NCBI GenBank assembly: GCA_023384135.1
Contig: JAHDXS010000001.1
Location: 62,001 to 126,000 of the forward strand
Source: Alphaproteobacteria bacterium
GTDB taxonomy: Bacteria > Pseudomonadota > Alphaproteobacteria > Micavibrionales > Micavibrionaceae
Reading direction: 5' to 3'
Length of the DNA stretch: 64,000 nucleotides
The notes beneath the pieces were generated by a model. That model did not search any database and was not told the DNA's origin. It was given only the letters and a program-made list of their open reading frames with translations. The position numbers were made by a program, and so were the translations under genes. Shown here one piece after another: positions 42,034 through 50,768 of this stretch; position 1 is the stretch's first letter, and every line of letters starts with the position of its first letter.

Positions 42034-42648
42034 ATGAAAAAAGTACTGTTTTTATTTGTGCTATCCATCGTCTCTCTTTCTTCCCTCTTGACCACTCAAT
42101 CTTCTTTTGCACAAAACTTAAGTGCTCCTTTTCTGGTTGTTGATATAGACGGAGATGGGTTTGAATTTATTCCGTTATCTGAATCGACAGTCCTTTTTGA
42201 TGTCGATGGAGATGGTGTTAAGGAGCATACGGCTTGGATCAAGCCAGACGAAGGGCTTATAGCCGTTTCATTGCATATATATGGAGATCGGAAATATACT
42301 GTAGAACAGAGAATATTTTATATGTTCACTCAGGGGTTAGATCGTCTCAGAGAGTATGATACGACCCATGACGGCGTAGTTGAAAAACTTGTAGATGACT
42401 TTCCGGCATTTATCAATTATTGGCAGGATTTAGATAACGATAAAACTCCTAAAAATAGCGAGTTTAGCAATCGTTCAGGCGGCAAAATTAAACCTTTAAA
42501 ATCAGTTGCAATAGCTAAAAGCGGAATACAACAAACCATTCCGGACGTTGGAGTCGTTATAAGCGATATTGGTTATGTAAACACGCGTTCGGGCGATAGA
42601 TTGCCCTTTAAAGAGATTAGGTTTTTTTATTCAGAGGATCAAAGGTAA
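42034..42648 (+). CDS. Small secreted protein with EF-hand-like (RTX-associated type) calcium loops
   Basis: The frame opens at 41986, but ATG 42034 gives a clean signal peptide (MKKVLFLFVLSIVSL..., cleavage near SFA-QN, residue 27), 204 residues in all. Asp-rich loops are DIDGDGFEF (37-45), FDVDGDGVKEHTAWI (55-69), YDTTHDGVVE (108-117) and WQDLDNDKTPKNSEF (130-144). Their order and spacing recall the EF-hand-like module embedded in large RTX and hemolysin-type proteins, but no nonapeptide repeats are present. The gene is clearly AT-richer than both neighbours, with different codon use, and has AT-rich flanks (41873-42033, 42649-42733), suggesting acquisition. Calcium binding is inferred; function is unknown. 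Confidence 0.8.
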   Translation: MKKVLFLFVLSIVSLSSLLTTQSSFAQNLSAPFLVVDIDGDGFEFIPLSESTVLFDVDGDGVKEHTAWIKPDEGLIAVSLHIYGDRKYTVEQRIFYMFTQGLDRLREYDTTHDGVVEKLVDDFPAFINYWQDLDNDKTPKNSEFSNRSGGKIKPLKSVAIAKSGIQQTIPDVGVVISDIGYVNTRSGDRLPFKEIRFFYSEDQR

Positions 42649-42733
42649 ATAGATTGAGTGATCCAAATACTATCTTGGTGAGAGGTATGTGTCTAATCGT
42701 TCCAAGAGGGCGGCTCATGCGCTATGCTGAGCT

Positions 42734-43375
42734 ATGCCGTTAAGACCAACACCACAGATTGCTCGCATCTATCTGCTTGTAGCGGCACTGATGCTTGCGC
42801 TGCCGGGCCTGTGCTCCCTCTACAGCCGCTATGAGGGCAAGGTAATGGTCGCTTTGCCTCTGGCCGACGCAGATCCTTATTTTGCCAGAACATTGGTTTA
42901 TATCGGTCAGCACGATGGCTGGGGCACAATAGGAATAATTCTGAATAGGCCGCTCTCAGCGGAACATTTTGCGATGCTGGAAGAAAACGCGCCCCCGGGC
43001 TTTGACTGGCGTTTCGGCGGTCCCGTTGATTATCAGAATACACGATATGTATTGGTCCCGGACGATGCCGCCCCTCAAAGCCCTGAGGGTCGCCAGCCAT
43101 ACAAATTCATGGCATTACAGGACTATACAAGGACATATCCTGAGGCGTGGTCGGCCATGCAGGCCGATCCGGAAAAAAGACGTAACTTTATAATTTTTGC
43201 GGGTTACAGCGGCTGGCGGTCATGGCAGCTCGAAAACGAAATTCGCATCGGTGGCTGGGCGATGACAGACTTTGCGCCCGAAATGCTAAACATGGAGGGG
43301 GGATCCGCCGAAGTATGGGGCAAGGTTTTAAAGGGCATAATTGAAAAGCGTCCGCCCAAAGCAGGCAGAATCTAA
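42734..43375 (+). CDS. AlgH/YqgE (UPF0301) protein with N-terminal hydrophobic segment
   Basis: The protein has 213 residues. The conserved AlgH fold starts at YEGKVMVALPLADADPYFARTL... near residue 33 and includes GTIGIILNRPL, FGGPV and FIIFAGYSGWRSWQLENEI. The biochemical role of the family is not established. Ahead of it, residues 1-32 form an Arg-containing start and a hydrophobic stretch (about 13-30), consistent with a membrane anchor or signal peptide, which ordinary cytoplasmic AlgH proteins lack. A later ATG (42848) would remove part of the first strand, so the long form is favoured. No ribosome site is obvious. Confidence 0.85.
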   Translation: MPLRPTPQIARIYLLVAALMLALPGLCSLYSRYEGKVMVALPLADADPYFARTLVYIGQHDGWGTIGIILNRPLSAEHFAMLEENAPPGFDWRFGGPVDYQNTRYVLVPDDAAPQSPEGRQPYKFMALQDYTRTYPEAWSAMQADPEKRRNFIIFAGYSGWRSWQLENEIRIGGWAMTDFAPEMLNMEGGSAEVWGKVLKGIIEKRPPKAGRI

Positions 43376-43565
43376 AGCCCGGGATCATTTAAACCCTGTA
43401 ACTGGAAAAAAGCCCGCCCACCACCGGAAAAATTTAAAAAATAATTTCTGTGGATAAAAGCGAATCATTTGAATCCCTTAGCGCGTACCGTTCCTTTTAT
43501 GTTCTCACTAAGTTGCTGGTAATATTGAGCTTTCTGACTTGCCCACAGGACTCAAATATGATTCC

Positions 43566-43886
43566 ATGACGCTTATGAAGACTTTGTCCCGCAGTCATTG
43601 GATTCTCAGAAAGCACGCTCCGCTCATGGTGGGGCTGTTTCTGACGGTCTATTTCTCCTACCACATCGTCTATGGCGCCCGTAGTTTTACGCAGTTGCGT
43701 GCGCTCGAAGCCGAAGTGGCGTTGCGGGATCAGGAGCTGTTTGAGGTGCGAAGCGACCGGGAAATGCAGGAGTCCAAAGTTCGGATGATGCGTCCCGGAT
43801 CGCTAAGCCGCGACCTTCTCGAGGAGCGCGCCCGCGTGGTTCTGGGCTATAAGCGTTCCGACGAATTCCTTCTTCTCGGAAATTAA
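43566..43886 (+). CDS. ftsB: FtsB/DivIC-like cell division protein
   Basis: Small bitopic divisome protein. The frame opens at TTG 43539; ATG 43566 or 43575 is more likely, giving about 105 residues. A basic start is followed by one membrane helix (PLMVGLFLTVYFSYHIVYG), a periplasmic coiled coil (LRALEAEVALRDQELFEVRSD, split here over about 50-85) and the C-terminal segment LLEERARVVLGYKRSDEF, typical of septum formation initiator proteins. A position just before pdhA is usual in alphaproteobacteria. Confidence 0.88.
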   Translation: MTLMKTLSRSHWILRKHAPLMVGLFLTVYFSYHIVYGARSFTQLRALEAEVALRDQELFEVRSDREMQESKVRMMRPGSLSRDLLEERARVVLGYKRSDEFLLLGN

Positions 43887-44031
43887 ATTATAAAACATGA
43901 CGGCGTTGTGATTTTTTCTTTGTGTAACAGTATGTTGCACCGCACAAAACGTGCCTTTTCACTGGTCATGCCTCCCGAAATGGTGTAGCAAAAGGATCGG
44001 GTTTAATACCGTGTGTCTGTGCGTTCATAAC

Positions 44032-44036
44032 GGGAG
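44032..44036 (+). promoter_or_regulatory. Shine-Dalgarno supporting the pdhA start
   Basis: GGGAG lies 10 nt upstream of GTG 44047. The longer frame from GTG 43951 adds a Cys/Trp-rich leader with no ribosome site and no resemblance to E1-alpha proteins. Confidence 0.55.
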
Positions 44037-44046
44037 TTGTGTTTCT

Positions 44047-45063
44047 GTGGCATCCAGATCAAAAAGCAAGGCTTCACAAAAGACGAGTTCTGCGGGTTCT
44101 TCCGCGCCCTCCGTCGAGGAAATGAAAAAGCTTTATTACGATATGCTTCTGATCCGCCGTTTCGAGGAAAAGGCGGGCCAGCTTTACGGCATGGGCCTGA
44201 TCGGCGGCTTCTGCCATCTCTATATCGGGCAGGAAGCGGTCGTCACCGGCATCCAGTCGCAGCAAAAGCCGCAGGATACGGTGGTCACTTCGTACCGCGA
44301 TCACGCCCACATGCTGGCTTGCGGCATGGACCCCAACGGCATCATGGCCGAGCTGACCGGGCGCGTCACGGGCTATTCGCGCGGCAAGGGCGGCTCGATG
44401 CATATGTTCAGCATTGAGCGGAATTTCTTCGGCGGTCACGGCATCGTGGGCGCCAGCACCTCGATCGGCGCGGGCCTCGGCTTCGCGCATAAATACAAGG
44501 GCGATGGCGGTGTAGCGGTGGCCTATATGGGCGATGGCGCGTCTAACCAGGGCCAGACAGCGGAATGTTACAACATGGCCGCTCTTTGGAAACTGCCGAT
44601 CCTGTTCGTCATTGAGAATAACCAGTACGGCATGGGCACCAGCGTATCCCGCTCCTCCGCCGGGCAGCTTTACCAGCGCGGCGCGGGCTACGGCATCCCC
44701 GGCGAGCAGGTGGACGGCATGGATGTCTTTACGGTGCAGACCGCCGCGAAGCAGGCGCTGGATTACATTCGCTCGGGCAACGGCCCCTACATTCTGGAGA
44801 TGATGACCTACCGTTACCGTGGCCATTCCATGTCCGACCCGGCCAAATACCGAACCAAGGAAGAAGTCGAGAATATGAAGGAAAACAGGGACCCGATCGT
44901 GAGCCTTAAGGGCCGTATGTTCGAGGCGGGGATCACAGAAGACGATCTGAAATCGATTGAGAAAAAAATCAAGGATATCGTCAACGAGTCCGCGTCCTTC
45001 GCGCAGAGTTCGCCCGAGCCGGAGCCGATTGACCTCTGGACTGACGTACTGGTGGAGGCATAA
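44047..45063 (+). CDS. pdhA: Pyruvate dehydrogenase E1 component, alpha subunit
   Basis: Thiamine-diphosphate-dependent decarboxylase half of heterotetrameric E1. With the GTG start the protein has 338 residues, opening with a Ser/Lys-rich stretch (1-22) before VEEMKKLYYDMLLIRRFEEK. Then GFCHLYIGQEAV, TSYRDHAHMLACG, RGKGGSMHMF and GGHGIVGAS follow. The ThDP motif is GDGASNQGQTAECYNMAALW, and the phosphorylation-loop equivalent is TYRYRGHSMSDPAKYR. It lies 3 nt before pdhB. Confidence 0.97.
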   Translation: MASRSKSKASQKTSSAGSSAPSVEEMKKLYYDMLLIRRFEEKAGQLYGMGLIGGFCHLYIGQEAVVTGIQSQQKPQDTVVTSYRDHAHMLACGMDPNGIMAELTGRVTGYSRGKGGSMHMFSIERNFFGGHGIVGASTSIGAGLGFAHKYKGDGGVAVAYMGDGASNQGQTAECYNMAALWKLPILFVIENNQYGMGTSVSRSSAGQLYQRGAGYGIPGEQVDGMDVFTVQTAAKQALDYIRSGNGPYILEMMTYRYRGHSMSDPAKYRTKEEVENMKENRDPIVSLKGRMFEAGITEDDLKSIEKKIKDIVNESASFAQSSPEPEPIDLWTDVLVEA

Positions 45064-45066
45064 AAA

Positions 45067-46515
45067 ATGGCCATTCAAATTCTCATGCCCGCACTGTCCC
45101 CGACCATGACCGAAGGCAATCTAGCCCGCTGGTTGAAATCCGAAGGTGAAAAGGTTGCGTCAGGCGACGTGATCGCCGAAATCGAAACCGACAAGGCCAC
45201 AATGGAAGTCGAAGCGGTAGACGAAGGCATTATTGGAAAGATTCTGGTCCAAGCCGGCACCGAAGGCGTAGCCGTCAATACGCCCATCGCCGTTTTGCTT
45301 GAGGAAGGCGAAGGCGCCGACGCGATTGCAACCGTAGCCTCATCAGCCCCGAAGAACGGCGTCGCCGCGGCGCAACCCTTGGCGCAACTGGCAACGCACG
45401 CGGTCGGGCCGGCCGGACAGCCCGAAGGGCAGATGATCGAAAACCGCGACATTCTTTACGCGCAGGGTGCCATTATACCCCCGCCGCCTTTCGACGAGGC
45501 GGCCTTCACGGAAACAAAAGCGCAGACCGTGCGCGAAGCGCTCCGCGATGCGATGGCGCAGGAAATGCGCCGCGACCCGACCGTCTATCTGATGGGCGAG
45601 GAAGTGGCAGAGTATCAGGGCGCATATAAGGTTTCCCAAGGGCTTCTGGACGAATTCGGCAGCAAACGCGTGATCGACACCCCGATCACCGAGCACGGCT
45701 TCGCGGGCATCGCGGTCGGCTCCGCCATGAACGGCCTCCGTCCGATCGTGGAGTTCATGACGTGGAACTTCGGGATGCAGGCCATCGACCATATCATCAA
45801 CTCCGCCGCCAAGACGCTCTACATGGCGGGCGGCAAGCTGGGTTGCCCCATCGTGTTCCGTGGCCCCAACGGCGCAGCATCCCGCGTGGGTGCGCAACAT
45901 TCGCAGTGCTACGCGAGTTGGTACGCGCACGTGCCGGGCCTCAAGGTCGTCTCCCCGTGGTCGGGCGCGGACGCCAAGGGACTGCTGAAGGCCGCGATCC
46001 GCGATCCCAACCCGGTCGTTTTCCTCGAGAACGAGCTGCTCTATGGACAAACGCACGAAGTGCCTGTCTCCGACGATTATGTCGTCCCGTTGGGCCGCGC
46101 GAAAATCGAGCGCGCCGGAAAGGACGTAACCATCGTCGCCTTTTCCATCATGGTCGGCAAGGCCCTCGATGCCGCCGCGAAGCTGGCGGAAGAGGGGATA
46201 GACGCAGAAGTCATCAACCTGCGCACAATTCGGCCGCTCGACCGTCACACCATTCTCGAAAGCGTGAAAAAGACCAACCGCATAGTCTTTGCAGAAGAGG
46301 GATGGCCCTTCGCCGGAATAGGCGCGGAGATCGCCGCTCTGGTCGGCGAGCATGCTTTCGACTATCTCGACGCCCCGTTGGCGCGGGTGTGCGCCGCAGA
46401 CGTGCCGCTGCCCTATGCGGCCAATCTGGAGGCGCTGGCCTTGCCGCAAGCCGCGCATATTGTCGAAGCCGTAAAGAAAGTCTGCTATAGAAAAAACCGC
46501 ACGACAGGCCCTTAA
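45067..46515 (+). CDS. pdhB: Pyruvate dehydrogenase E1 beta subunit with N-terminal lipoyl domain
   Basis: The protein has 482 residues. A complete lipoyl domain (1-80) has the acceptor Lys43 in [15 protein letters not shown]. After an Ala-rich linker (about 85-145), the transketolase-like E1-beta domain starts [20 protein letters not shown], with [37 protein letters not shown] and the C-terminal [14 protein letters not shown] lipoylated E1-beta is a known alphaproteobacterial arrangement. The lipoyl domain is nearly the same as that of PdhC 2.4 kb downstream. Transcribed with pdhA and the next genes. Confidence 0.97.
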   Translation: MAIQILMPALSPTMTEGNLARWLKSEGEKVASGDVIAEIETDKATMEVEAVDEGIIGKILVQAGTEGVAVNTPIAVLLEEGEGADAIATVASSAPKNGVAAAQPLAQLATHAVGPAGQPEGQMIENRDILYAQGAIIPPPPFDEAAFTETKAQTVREALRDAMAQEMRRDPTVYLMGEEVAEYQGAYKVSQGLLDEFGSKRVIDTPITEHGFAGIAVGSAMNGLRPIVEFMTWNFGMQAIDHIINSAAKTLYMAGGKLGCPIVFRGPNGAASRVGAQHSQCYASWYAHVPGLKVVSPWSGADAKGLLKAAIRDPNPVVFLENELLYGQTHEVPVSDDYVVPLGRAKIERAGKDVTIVAFSIMVGKALDAAAKLAEEGIDAEVINLRTIRPLDRHTILESVKKTNRIVFAEEGWPFAGIGAEIAALVGEHAFDYLDAPLARVCAADVPLPYAANLEALALPQAAHIVEAVKKVCYRKNRTTGP

Positions 46516-46529
46516 CCCGGAGGCTCGCA

Positions 46530-46994
46530 ATGACAATCGCAAGAACGCTCTTACTCTCCTCGGCACTTCTTCTGTTAACGGCCGCACCGGCCATGGCGGA
46601 AGTGGTCGCAACCGTCGCGGCCCCAGCGGGCGCAAGCAGTCCGCGATGCCGCCTCATCGAAACGGTGAATTTCGGAATCAACTTCGGAAACGTGACTTTG
46701 GATGCCGCTTCGGCCCGCTCCTACGTGAACGACAGAATTGCCGAGGTTCAGACCATGGCCAAGGAAATCGGCCTGGACTCTCTGGAAGTCAACAACATGA
46801 ACTACAATCTCTACAGCAACACCAATAACTACACCTACGCCGGAAGCGCCCAACCGCAGACTCAACTGCAACTGAACGGAAACGTGACGTTCATTATGGC
46901 AGACGCCAATAAAGCCATGGAACTGATGGAAAAAGTCAGCCAGAAAGGCTTCAACGTAACCTTCTCTTTAAACGCCCACAGGCAGTGCAATTAA
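46530..46994 (+). CDS. Exported two-cysteine protein of unknown function, paralogue 1
   Basis: The protein has 154 residues with a signal peptide (cleavage near AMA-EV, residue 23). The mature protein has two cysteines, Cys40 (SPRCRLIE) and Cys153 (HRQCN), so a disulfide joining the two ends is plausible. The middle part FGINFGNVTLDAA...YVNDRIAEVQTMAKEIGLDSL is followed by an Asn/Tyr-rich loop (NYNLYSNTNNYTYAG) and LNGNVTF...KGFNVTFSLN. It is clearly homologous to the next gene. I do not recognise the family; the alternating strand/helix pattern vaguely resembles SIMPL-domain proteins. It lies 14 nt after pdhB, inside the PDH cluster. Confidence 0.85.
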   Translation: MTIARTLLLSSALLLLTAAPAMAEVVATVAAPAGASSPRCRLIETVNFGINFGNVTLDAASARSYVNDRIAEVQTMAKEIGLDSLEVNNMNYNLYSNTNNYTYAGSAQPQTQLQLNGNVTFIMADANKAMELMEKVSQKGFNVTFSLNAHRQCN

Positions 46995-47007
46995 AGGAAT
47001 TGAAACG

Positions 47008-47475
47008 ATGACAAAACTCAAAATCAATCCAGTTTTAACGTTTGCCGCTTTGGCGTTTTTGGGCGGCTTTACGGCGAACTCAGCCTCCGCGCAGTCCATG
47101 GACAAGGCCGAACGTAAATGCACCTCGCGCGAGGAAGTGAATCTCAGCGTGAACTTTGAAAACCAGATCATCGAGGTTAAGCAAGCCGTAACCTACATTG
47201 ACGACCGCATCAAGGAAATCGAAGCCATCGCCAAAGAAAGCGGCGTAGGAGACATCGAACTGAAGGGCAAGAACGTCAACATCAATTCCAACCAGAATAA
47301 ATACCGCCACCAGATGCAGGGCCTTCCCGAGCCGTCGCCCACGGCGGTCAGCCTGAACGGCAGCGCAAGCTTCAGCCTTGAAAACGGCGAGCAGGCGGGC
47401 GCGTTCATAGAAGCGCTGCAAAACAAGGGTTTTAACATCAATTTCAGAATGAGTATGAACCGCCAATGCCGATAA
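47008..47475 (+). CDS. Exported two-cysteine protein of unknown function, paralogue 2
   Basis: The protein has 155 residues with a signal peptide (cleavage near ASA-QS, residue 28). It is the paralogue of the preceding gene: same length, same two cysteines (Cys38, Cys154), same [21 protein letters not shown] helix region, Asn-rich loop (NINSNQNKY) and ending LNGSASF...[10 protein letters not shown] followed by NRQC. Identity looks moderate, so the duplication is not recent. The stop overlaps the pdhC start by 10 nt, so the pdhC ribosome site lies inside this gene and the two are translationally linked. Function unknown. Confidence 0.87.
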   Translation: MTKLKINPVLTFAALAFLGGFTANSASAQSMDKAERKCTSREEVNLSVNFENQIIEVKQAVTYIDDRIKEIEAIAKESGVGDIELKGKNVNINSNQNKYRHQMQGLPEPSPTAVSLNGSASFSLENGEQAGAFIEALQNKGFNINFRMSMNRQCR

Positions 47476-48740
47476 ACGTAACGATGCCCGCACTTTCGCC
47501 GACCATGACCGAGGGCACGCTCTCGCGCTGGCTCAAGGCCGAAGGGGATAAAGTCGCCGCCGGAGACATCATCGCCGAGATCGAAACCGATAAGGCCACG
47601 ATGGAAGTCGAAGCCGTGGATGAGGGCGTCATCGGCAAAATTCTTGTGAAGGCCGGAACCGAAGGCGTGGCCGTGAATACGCCCATCGCGATCCTGCTTG
47701 AAGACGGCGAGGACGCCTCGGCAATAGCGAAAGCGCCAGCCCCTGCTGCGCCCGCTCCGAAGGCTGCGGCTTCCGCCGCTGCTCCGCCTTCCGCATCCAA
47801 GGCGCCCGTGTCGGCCCCGCAAACATCAAGCGACGGTCACAGAGTGTTTGCCAGCCCGCTCGCCAAACGTCTCGCCAAGGAAAGCGGCGTCGATATGTCC
47901 GCCCTGCGTGGGTCCGGTCCGCATGGCCGCATCGTCAAGGCGGATATCGAACGCGCGGTCCGCCAGGGCGCTGCTCCGGCCCCCACGGCCAAATCTTCCA
48001 CCGCGCCCGCGCAACTCACGCCGGGCGGCGATTACGAGGTCAACGCCTTCGGCATGGCCTACCGCAAGATCCCGAACAACAACATCAAAAAAATCACGGC
48101 AAAGCGCCTTGTCGAATCCAAGCAGACCGTCCCACACTTTTATCTGACCATCGATTGCCGCCTCGACGCCCTCATGGCCGCGCGGCAGGAGATCAACGAT
48201 CAGGCCGACGGTAAATACAAGCTCTCCGTCAACGATTTCCTGGTCAAGGCGGCGGCGATGGCTCTGAAAGCCTATCCCCCCGCGAACGTCTCATGGTCGG
48301 ATGAAGCTGTGCTTCAATACCTTAAGGCGGATATATCGGTGGCGGTATCAACCCCCAACGGCCTGATTACGCCCATCGTCCGCAACGCGGAAGACAAGGG
48401 CCTCGTGCAGATATCGAACGAGGTCAAGGATCTCGCCAAGCGCGCACGTGATGGCAAGCTCAAGCCCGAGGAGTTTCAGGGTGGATCATTTACGATATCG
48501 AACCTCGGCATGTTCGGCATCCGTGAATTTGGAGCGATCATCAACCCGCCGCAGGCCTGTATTCTGGCCATCGGTGCGGGCGAGCAACGCGCGGTCGTCG
48601 AAAAGGGCGAGGTGAAGGTGCGCACGATGATGAGTTGTACCCTGTCCGTGGATCACCGCGCGGTGGACGGCGCGATCGGGGCGGAATACCTGCAAGTCTT
48701 CAAGAAGTACGTTGAAAACCCCGTCAGCATGTTGCTTTAG
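47466..48740 (+). CDS. pdhC: Pyruvate dehydrogenase E2 (dihydrolipoamide acetyltransferase)
   Basis: Core of the PDH complex; transfers acetyl groups from lipoamide to CoA. The protein has 424 residues. One lipoyl domain (1-80) has Lys43 in [12 protein letters not shown], followed by an Ala/Pro linker. The subunit-binding domain (about 120-160) has [16 protein letters not shown] and [14 protein letters not shown]. The catalytic domain ends with the active-site motif [13 protein letters not shown] (His about 397). The start overlaps the upstream exported-protein gene. Confidence 0.97.
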   Translation: MPINVTMPALSPTMTEGTLSRWLKAEGDKVAAGDIIAEIETDKATMEVEAVDEGVIGKILVKAGTEGVAVNTPIAILLEDGEDASAIAKAPAPAAPAPKAAASAAAPPSASKAPVSAPQTSSDGHRVFASPLAKRLAKESGVDMSALRGSGPHGRIVKADIERAVRQGAAPAPTAKSSTAPAQLTPGGDYEVNAFGMAYRKIPNNNIKKITAKRLVESKQTVPHFYLTIDCRLDALMAARQEINDQADGKYKLSVNDFLVKAAAMALKAYPPANVSWSDEAVLQYLKADISVAVSTPNGLITPIVRNAEDKGLVQISNEVKDLAKRARDGKLKPEEFQGGSFTISNLGMFGIREFGAIINPPQACILAIGAGEQRAVVEKGEVKVRTMMSCTLSVDHRAVDGAIGAEYLQVFKKYVENPVSMLL

Positions 48741-48764
48741 GCAAATGCGAGGAAGGAAAGCGGT

Positions 48765-49316
48765 TTGATCGATAAACGGCCGATCATTGGCGTGATGGGC
48801 TCGCACGAAAAGCCGTGGGAGCAATTCGCGCATCCTCTGGGCCGCATGATCGCCGAGCACGACTATCATCTTCTGACGGGCGCAGGCGGGGGAGCCATGA
48901 CCGCCGTATCCAAGGGGTTCGTGGAGGTTCAAAACCGAGCGGGCTATAGCATCGGCATCGTCCCGACATTGGAATACAGCGGCGATTTCGTCACCTCCGA
49001 AATCTACCCCAACCCCTATATCGAAGTGCCCATCCTGACGCCCCTCGACTCAAAGGCGCAGAAGGACGTACGCCCGTTCAGCCGGAATTACGTGAATATT
49101 ATGAGCAGCCACGCGATCATCGCCCTGCCCGGGGATCACGGAACCAAGAACGAAGTCTCGCTGGCGCTGACCTTCGGAAAGCCGCTGATCCTTTTTGGGC
49201 CGGAAGACGCCTTTGAGAGATTCCCCGGCCATCCCTCGCGCACGGATGACATACACGAGGTACGCGAGTTTCTAGAGCGGGTGACCGCAAAATTCCGGCA
49301 CGGCGATGAGAAATAA
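48765..49316 (+). CDS. LOG/SLOG-fold Rossmann protein, function unknown
   Basis: The protein has 183 residues with a TTG start 14 nt after GAGGAAGGAAAG (the AAGGAAAG part sits closer). Strand 1 is RPIIGVMGSHEKPWEQFA, the nucleotide loop is LLTGAGGGAMTAVSKGF, and PGDHGTKNEVSLAL stands where LOG proteins have PGGxGTxxE; the second Gly is changed but Thr and Glu are kept. It fits the wider lysine-decarboxylase-like/SLOG superfamily, which includes cytokinin-activating phosphoribohydrolases and nucleotide sensors. Lying between pdhC and lpd, it may act on or sense a nucleotide, but this is inference. Confidence 0.8.
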   Translation: MIDKRPIIGVMGSHEKPWEQFAHPLGRMIAEHDYHLLTGAGGGAMTAVSKGFVEVQNRAGYSIGIVPTLEYSGDFVTSEIYPNPYIEVPILTPLDSKAQKDVRPFSRNYVNIMSSHAIIALPGDHGTKNEVSLALTFGKPLILFGPEDAFERFPGHPSRTDDIHEVREFLERVTAKFRHGDEK

Positions 49317-49344
49317 TGATTGAGAAACGGAAAGGTCTGAAGAC

Positions 49345-50748
49345 ATGAGTAACGCGAAAACGGTTGATCTGATTGTCATAGGCGGCGGGCCGGGCGGATA
49401 CGTCGCGGCCATTCGCGGGGCGCAGCTGGGCATGAAGGTCGCGGTGGTAGAGGCCAACCATTTGGGAGGAATATGCCTGAACTGGGGGTGCATCCCGACC
49501 AAGGCGCTCCTGCGCAGCAGCGAAATCAACCATCTGCTCCATAACCTTGAACAGTTTGGATTTACTGCGAAGGAGGTCTCCTTCGACATCAAAAAAATCG
49601 TCGCCCGCTCGCGCGGCGTGGCCTCGCAGCTTTCCAAGGGCATCCAGCATCTCCTCAAGAAAAACAAGGTCGAGGTCTTCGACGGCTGGGGCAAGCTGGC
49701 CGGGCAGGGGAAGGTCACGGTGGAGAAAGACGGCAAGACGATCGCCGATCTCACCGCCAAGCATATCATTATCGCCACGGGCGCGCGCGCCCGCGTCTTG
49801 CCGGGGCTGGAGCCGGACGGCAAACAGGTCTGGACCTACAAGGAGGCGATGATTCCCGAAGCCATGCCCAAATCCCTTCTGGTCGTCGGCTCCGGCGCGA
49901 TCGGCATTGAGTTCGCCAGTTTCTACCGCAATCTCGGCGCGGAGGTGACCGTTGTGGAGGTAATGGACCGCATCCTGCCCGTAGAGGACGAGGAAATCTC
50001 GGCATTCGCGCATAAAGCTTTCGAGAAACAGGGTATGAAGCTCATCACGGGCGCAAAGGTCACCAAGCTGGATAAGACCGCCAAATCGGTCACGGCCACA
50101 GTTGAAACCGCGAAGGGCAAGCAGGAAATCACAGTCGAGAAAGTTATCATGGCCGTGGGCGTGGTCGGCAACACGGAGAATATCGGCCTCGAAAAAACCA
50201 AGGTCAAAATTGATCGCGGCCATATCGTCACCAATGAATGGCTGGCGACAGATGAGCCGGGAATCTACGCCATCGGCGACGTGACCGCGCCGCCGTGGCT
50301 CGCGCACAAGGCCAGCCATGAAGGCGTGATCTGCGTTGAAAAAATCGCTGGCGTGAAAGACGTGCACCCGATGAAAAAAGAGAACATCCCCGGCTGCACC
50401 TATTGCTCGCCGCAGATCGCCTCCGTCGGCCTCACCGAAAAAGCCGCGAAGGAAAAAGGCTATAAAATCAAGGTTGGCCGCTTCCCCTTCATCGGCAACG
50501 GCAAGGCGATAGCGCTCGGCGAGCCCGAGGGGCTGGTCAAGACGATCTTCGATGAAAAGACGGGCGAACTGCTGGGCGCGCACATGGTTGGCGCGGAAGT
50601 CACCGAAATGATTCAAGGCTATGGTATTGCTAAAACCCTTGAAACGACAGAATTGGACCTGATGCACACCATCTTCCCGCACCCGACATTATCTGAGATG
50701 ATGCACGAGAGCGTTTTGAATGCCTACGGCAAGGCCATACATTTTTAG
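49345..50748 (+). CDS. lpdA: Dihydrolipoyl dehydrogenase (E3)
   Basis: Flavoprotein that reoxidises dihydrolipoamide for PDH and related complexes. The protein has 467 residues. FAD motif VIGGGPGGYVAAIRGAQLG; redox disulfide GGICLNWGCIPTKALL; NAD motif VVGSGAIGIEFASFY; second FAD segment YAIGDVTAPPWLAHKAS; and the C-terminal dimer-interface catalytic HxxxxE pair in HTIFPHPTLSEMMHESV. GGAAAGG precedes the ATG. Its place after pdhC indicates a PDH-dedicated E3. Confidence 0.98.
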   Translation: MSNAKTVDLIVIGGGPGGYVAAIRGAQLGMKVAVVEANHLGGICLNWGCIPTKALLRSSEINHLLHNLEQFGFTAKEVSFDIKKIVARSRGVASQLSKGIQHLLKKNKVEVFDGWGKLAGQGKVTVEKDGKTIADLTAKHIIIATGARARVLPGLEPDGKQVWTYKEAMIPEAMPKSLLVVGSGAIGIEFASFYRNLGAEVTVVEVMDRILPVEDEEISAFAHKAFEKQGMKLITGAKVTKLDKTAKSVTATVETAKGKQEITVEKVIMAVGVVGNTENIGLEKTKVKIDRGHIVTNEWLATDEPGIYAIGDVTAPPWLAHKASHEGVICVEKIAGVKDVHPMKKENIPGCTYCSPQIASVGLTEKAAKEKGYKIKVGRFPFIGNGKAIALGEPEGLVKTIFDEKTGELLGAHMVGAEVTEMIQGYGIAKTLETTELDLMHTIFPHPTLSEMMHESVLNAYGKAIHF

Positions 50749-50768
50749 AGCTATCAAAGGCGGATATA

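Noticed and set aside
42734-42830. Lipoprotein signal in the AlgH-like protein (LPGLC)
   Set aside because: The residues before the cysteine (P-G-L) do not fit a lipobox, so a membrane helix or ordinary signal peptide is more likely.
43951-44046. Cys/Trp-rich N-terminal extension of pdhA from GTG 43951
   Set aside because: No ribosome site and no similarity to E1-alpha proteins; the GTG at 44047 has a GGGAG upstream.
45343-46635. 430-residue minus-strand frame opposite pdhB
   Set aside because: Mirror frame of the E1-beta gene; Arg/His-rich and without family resemblance.
45067-47705. Near-duplicate lipoyl-domain DNA in pdhB and pdhC as a possible recombination repeat or mobile remnant
   Set aside because: The similarity covers exactly one protein domain, both frames are intact and the arrangement is standard in the class; it is a domain duplication.
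49117-50682. 521-residue minus-strand frame opposite lpd
   Set aside because: Covers an unmistakable lpd gene and crosses into the upstream gene; no motif, no ribosome site.
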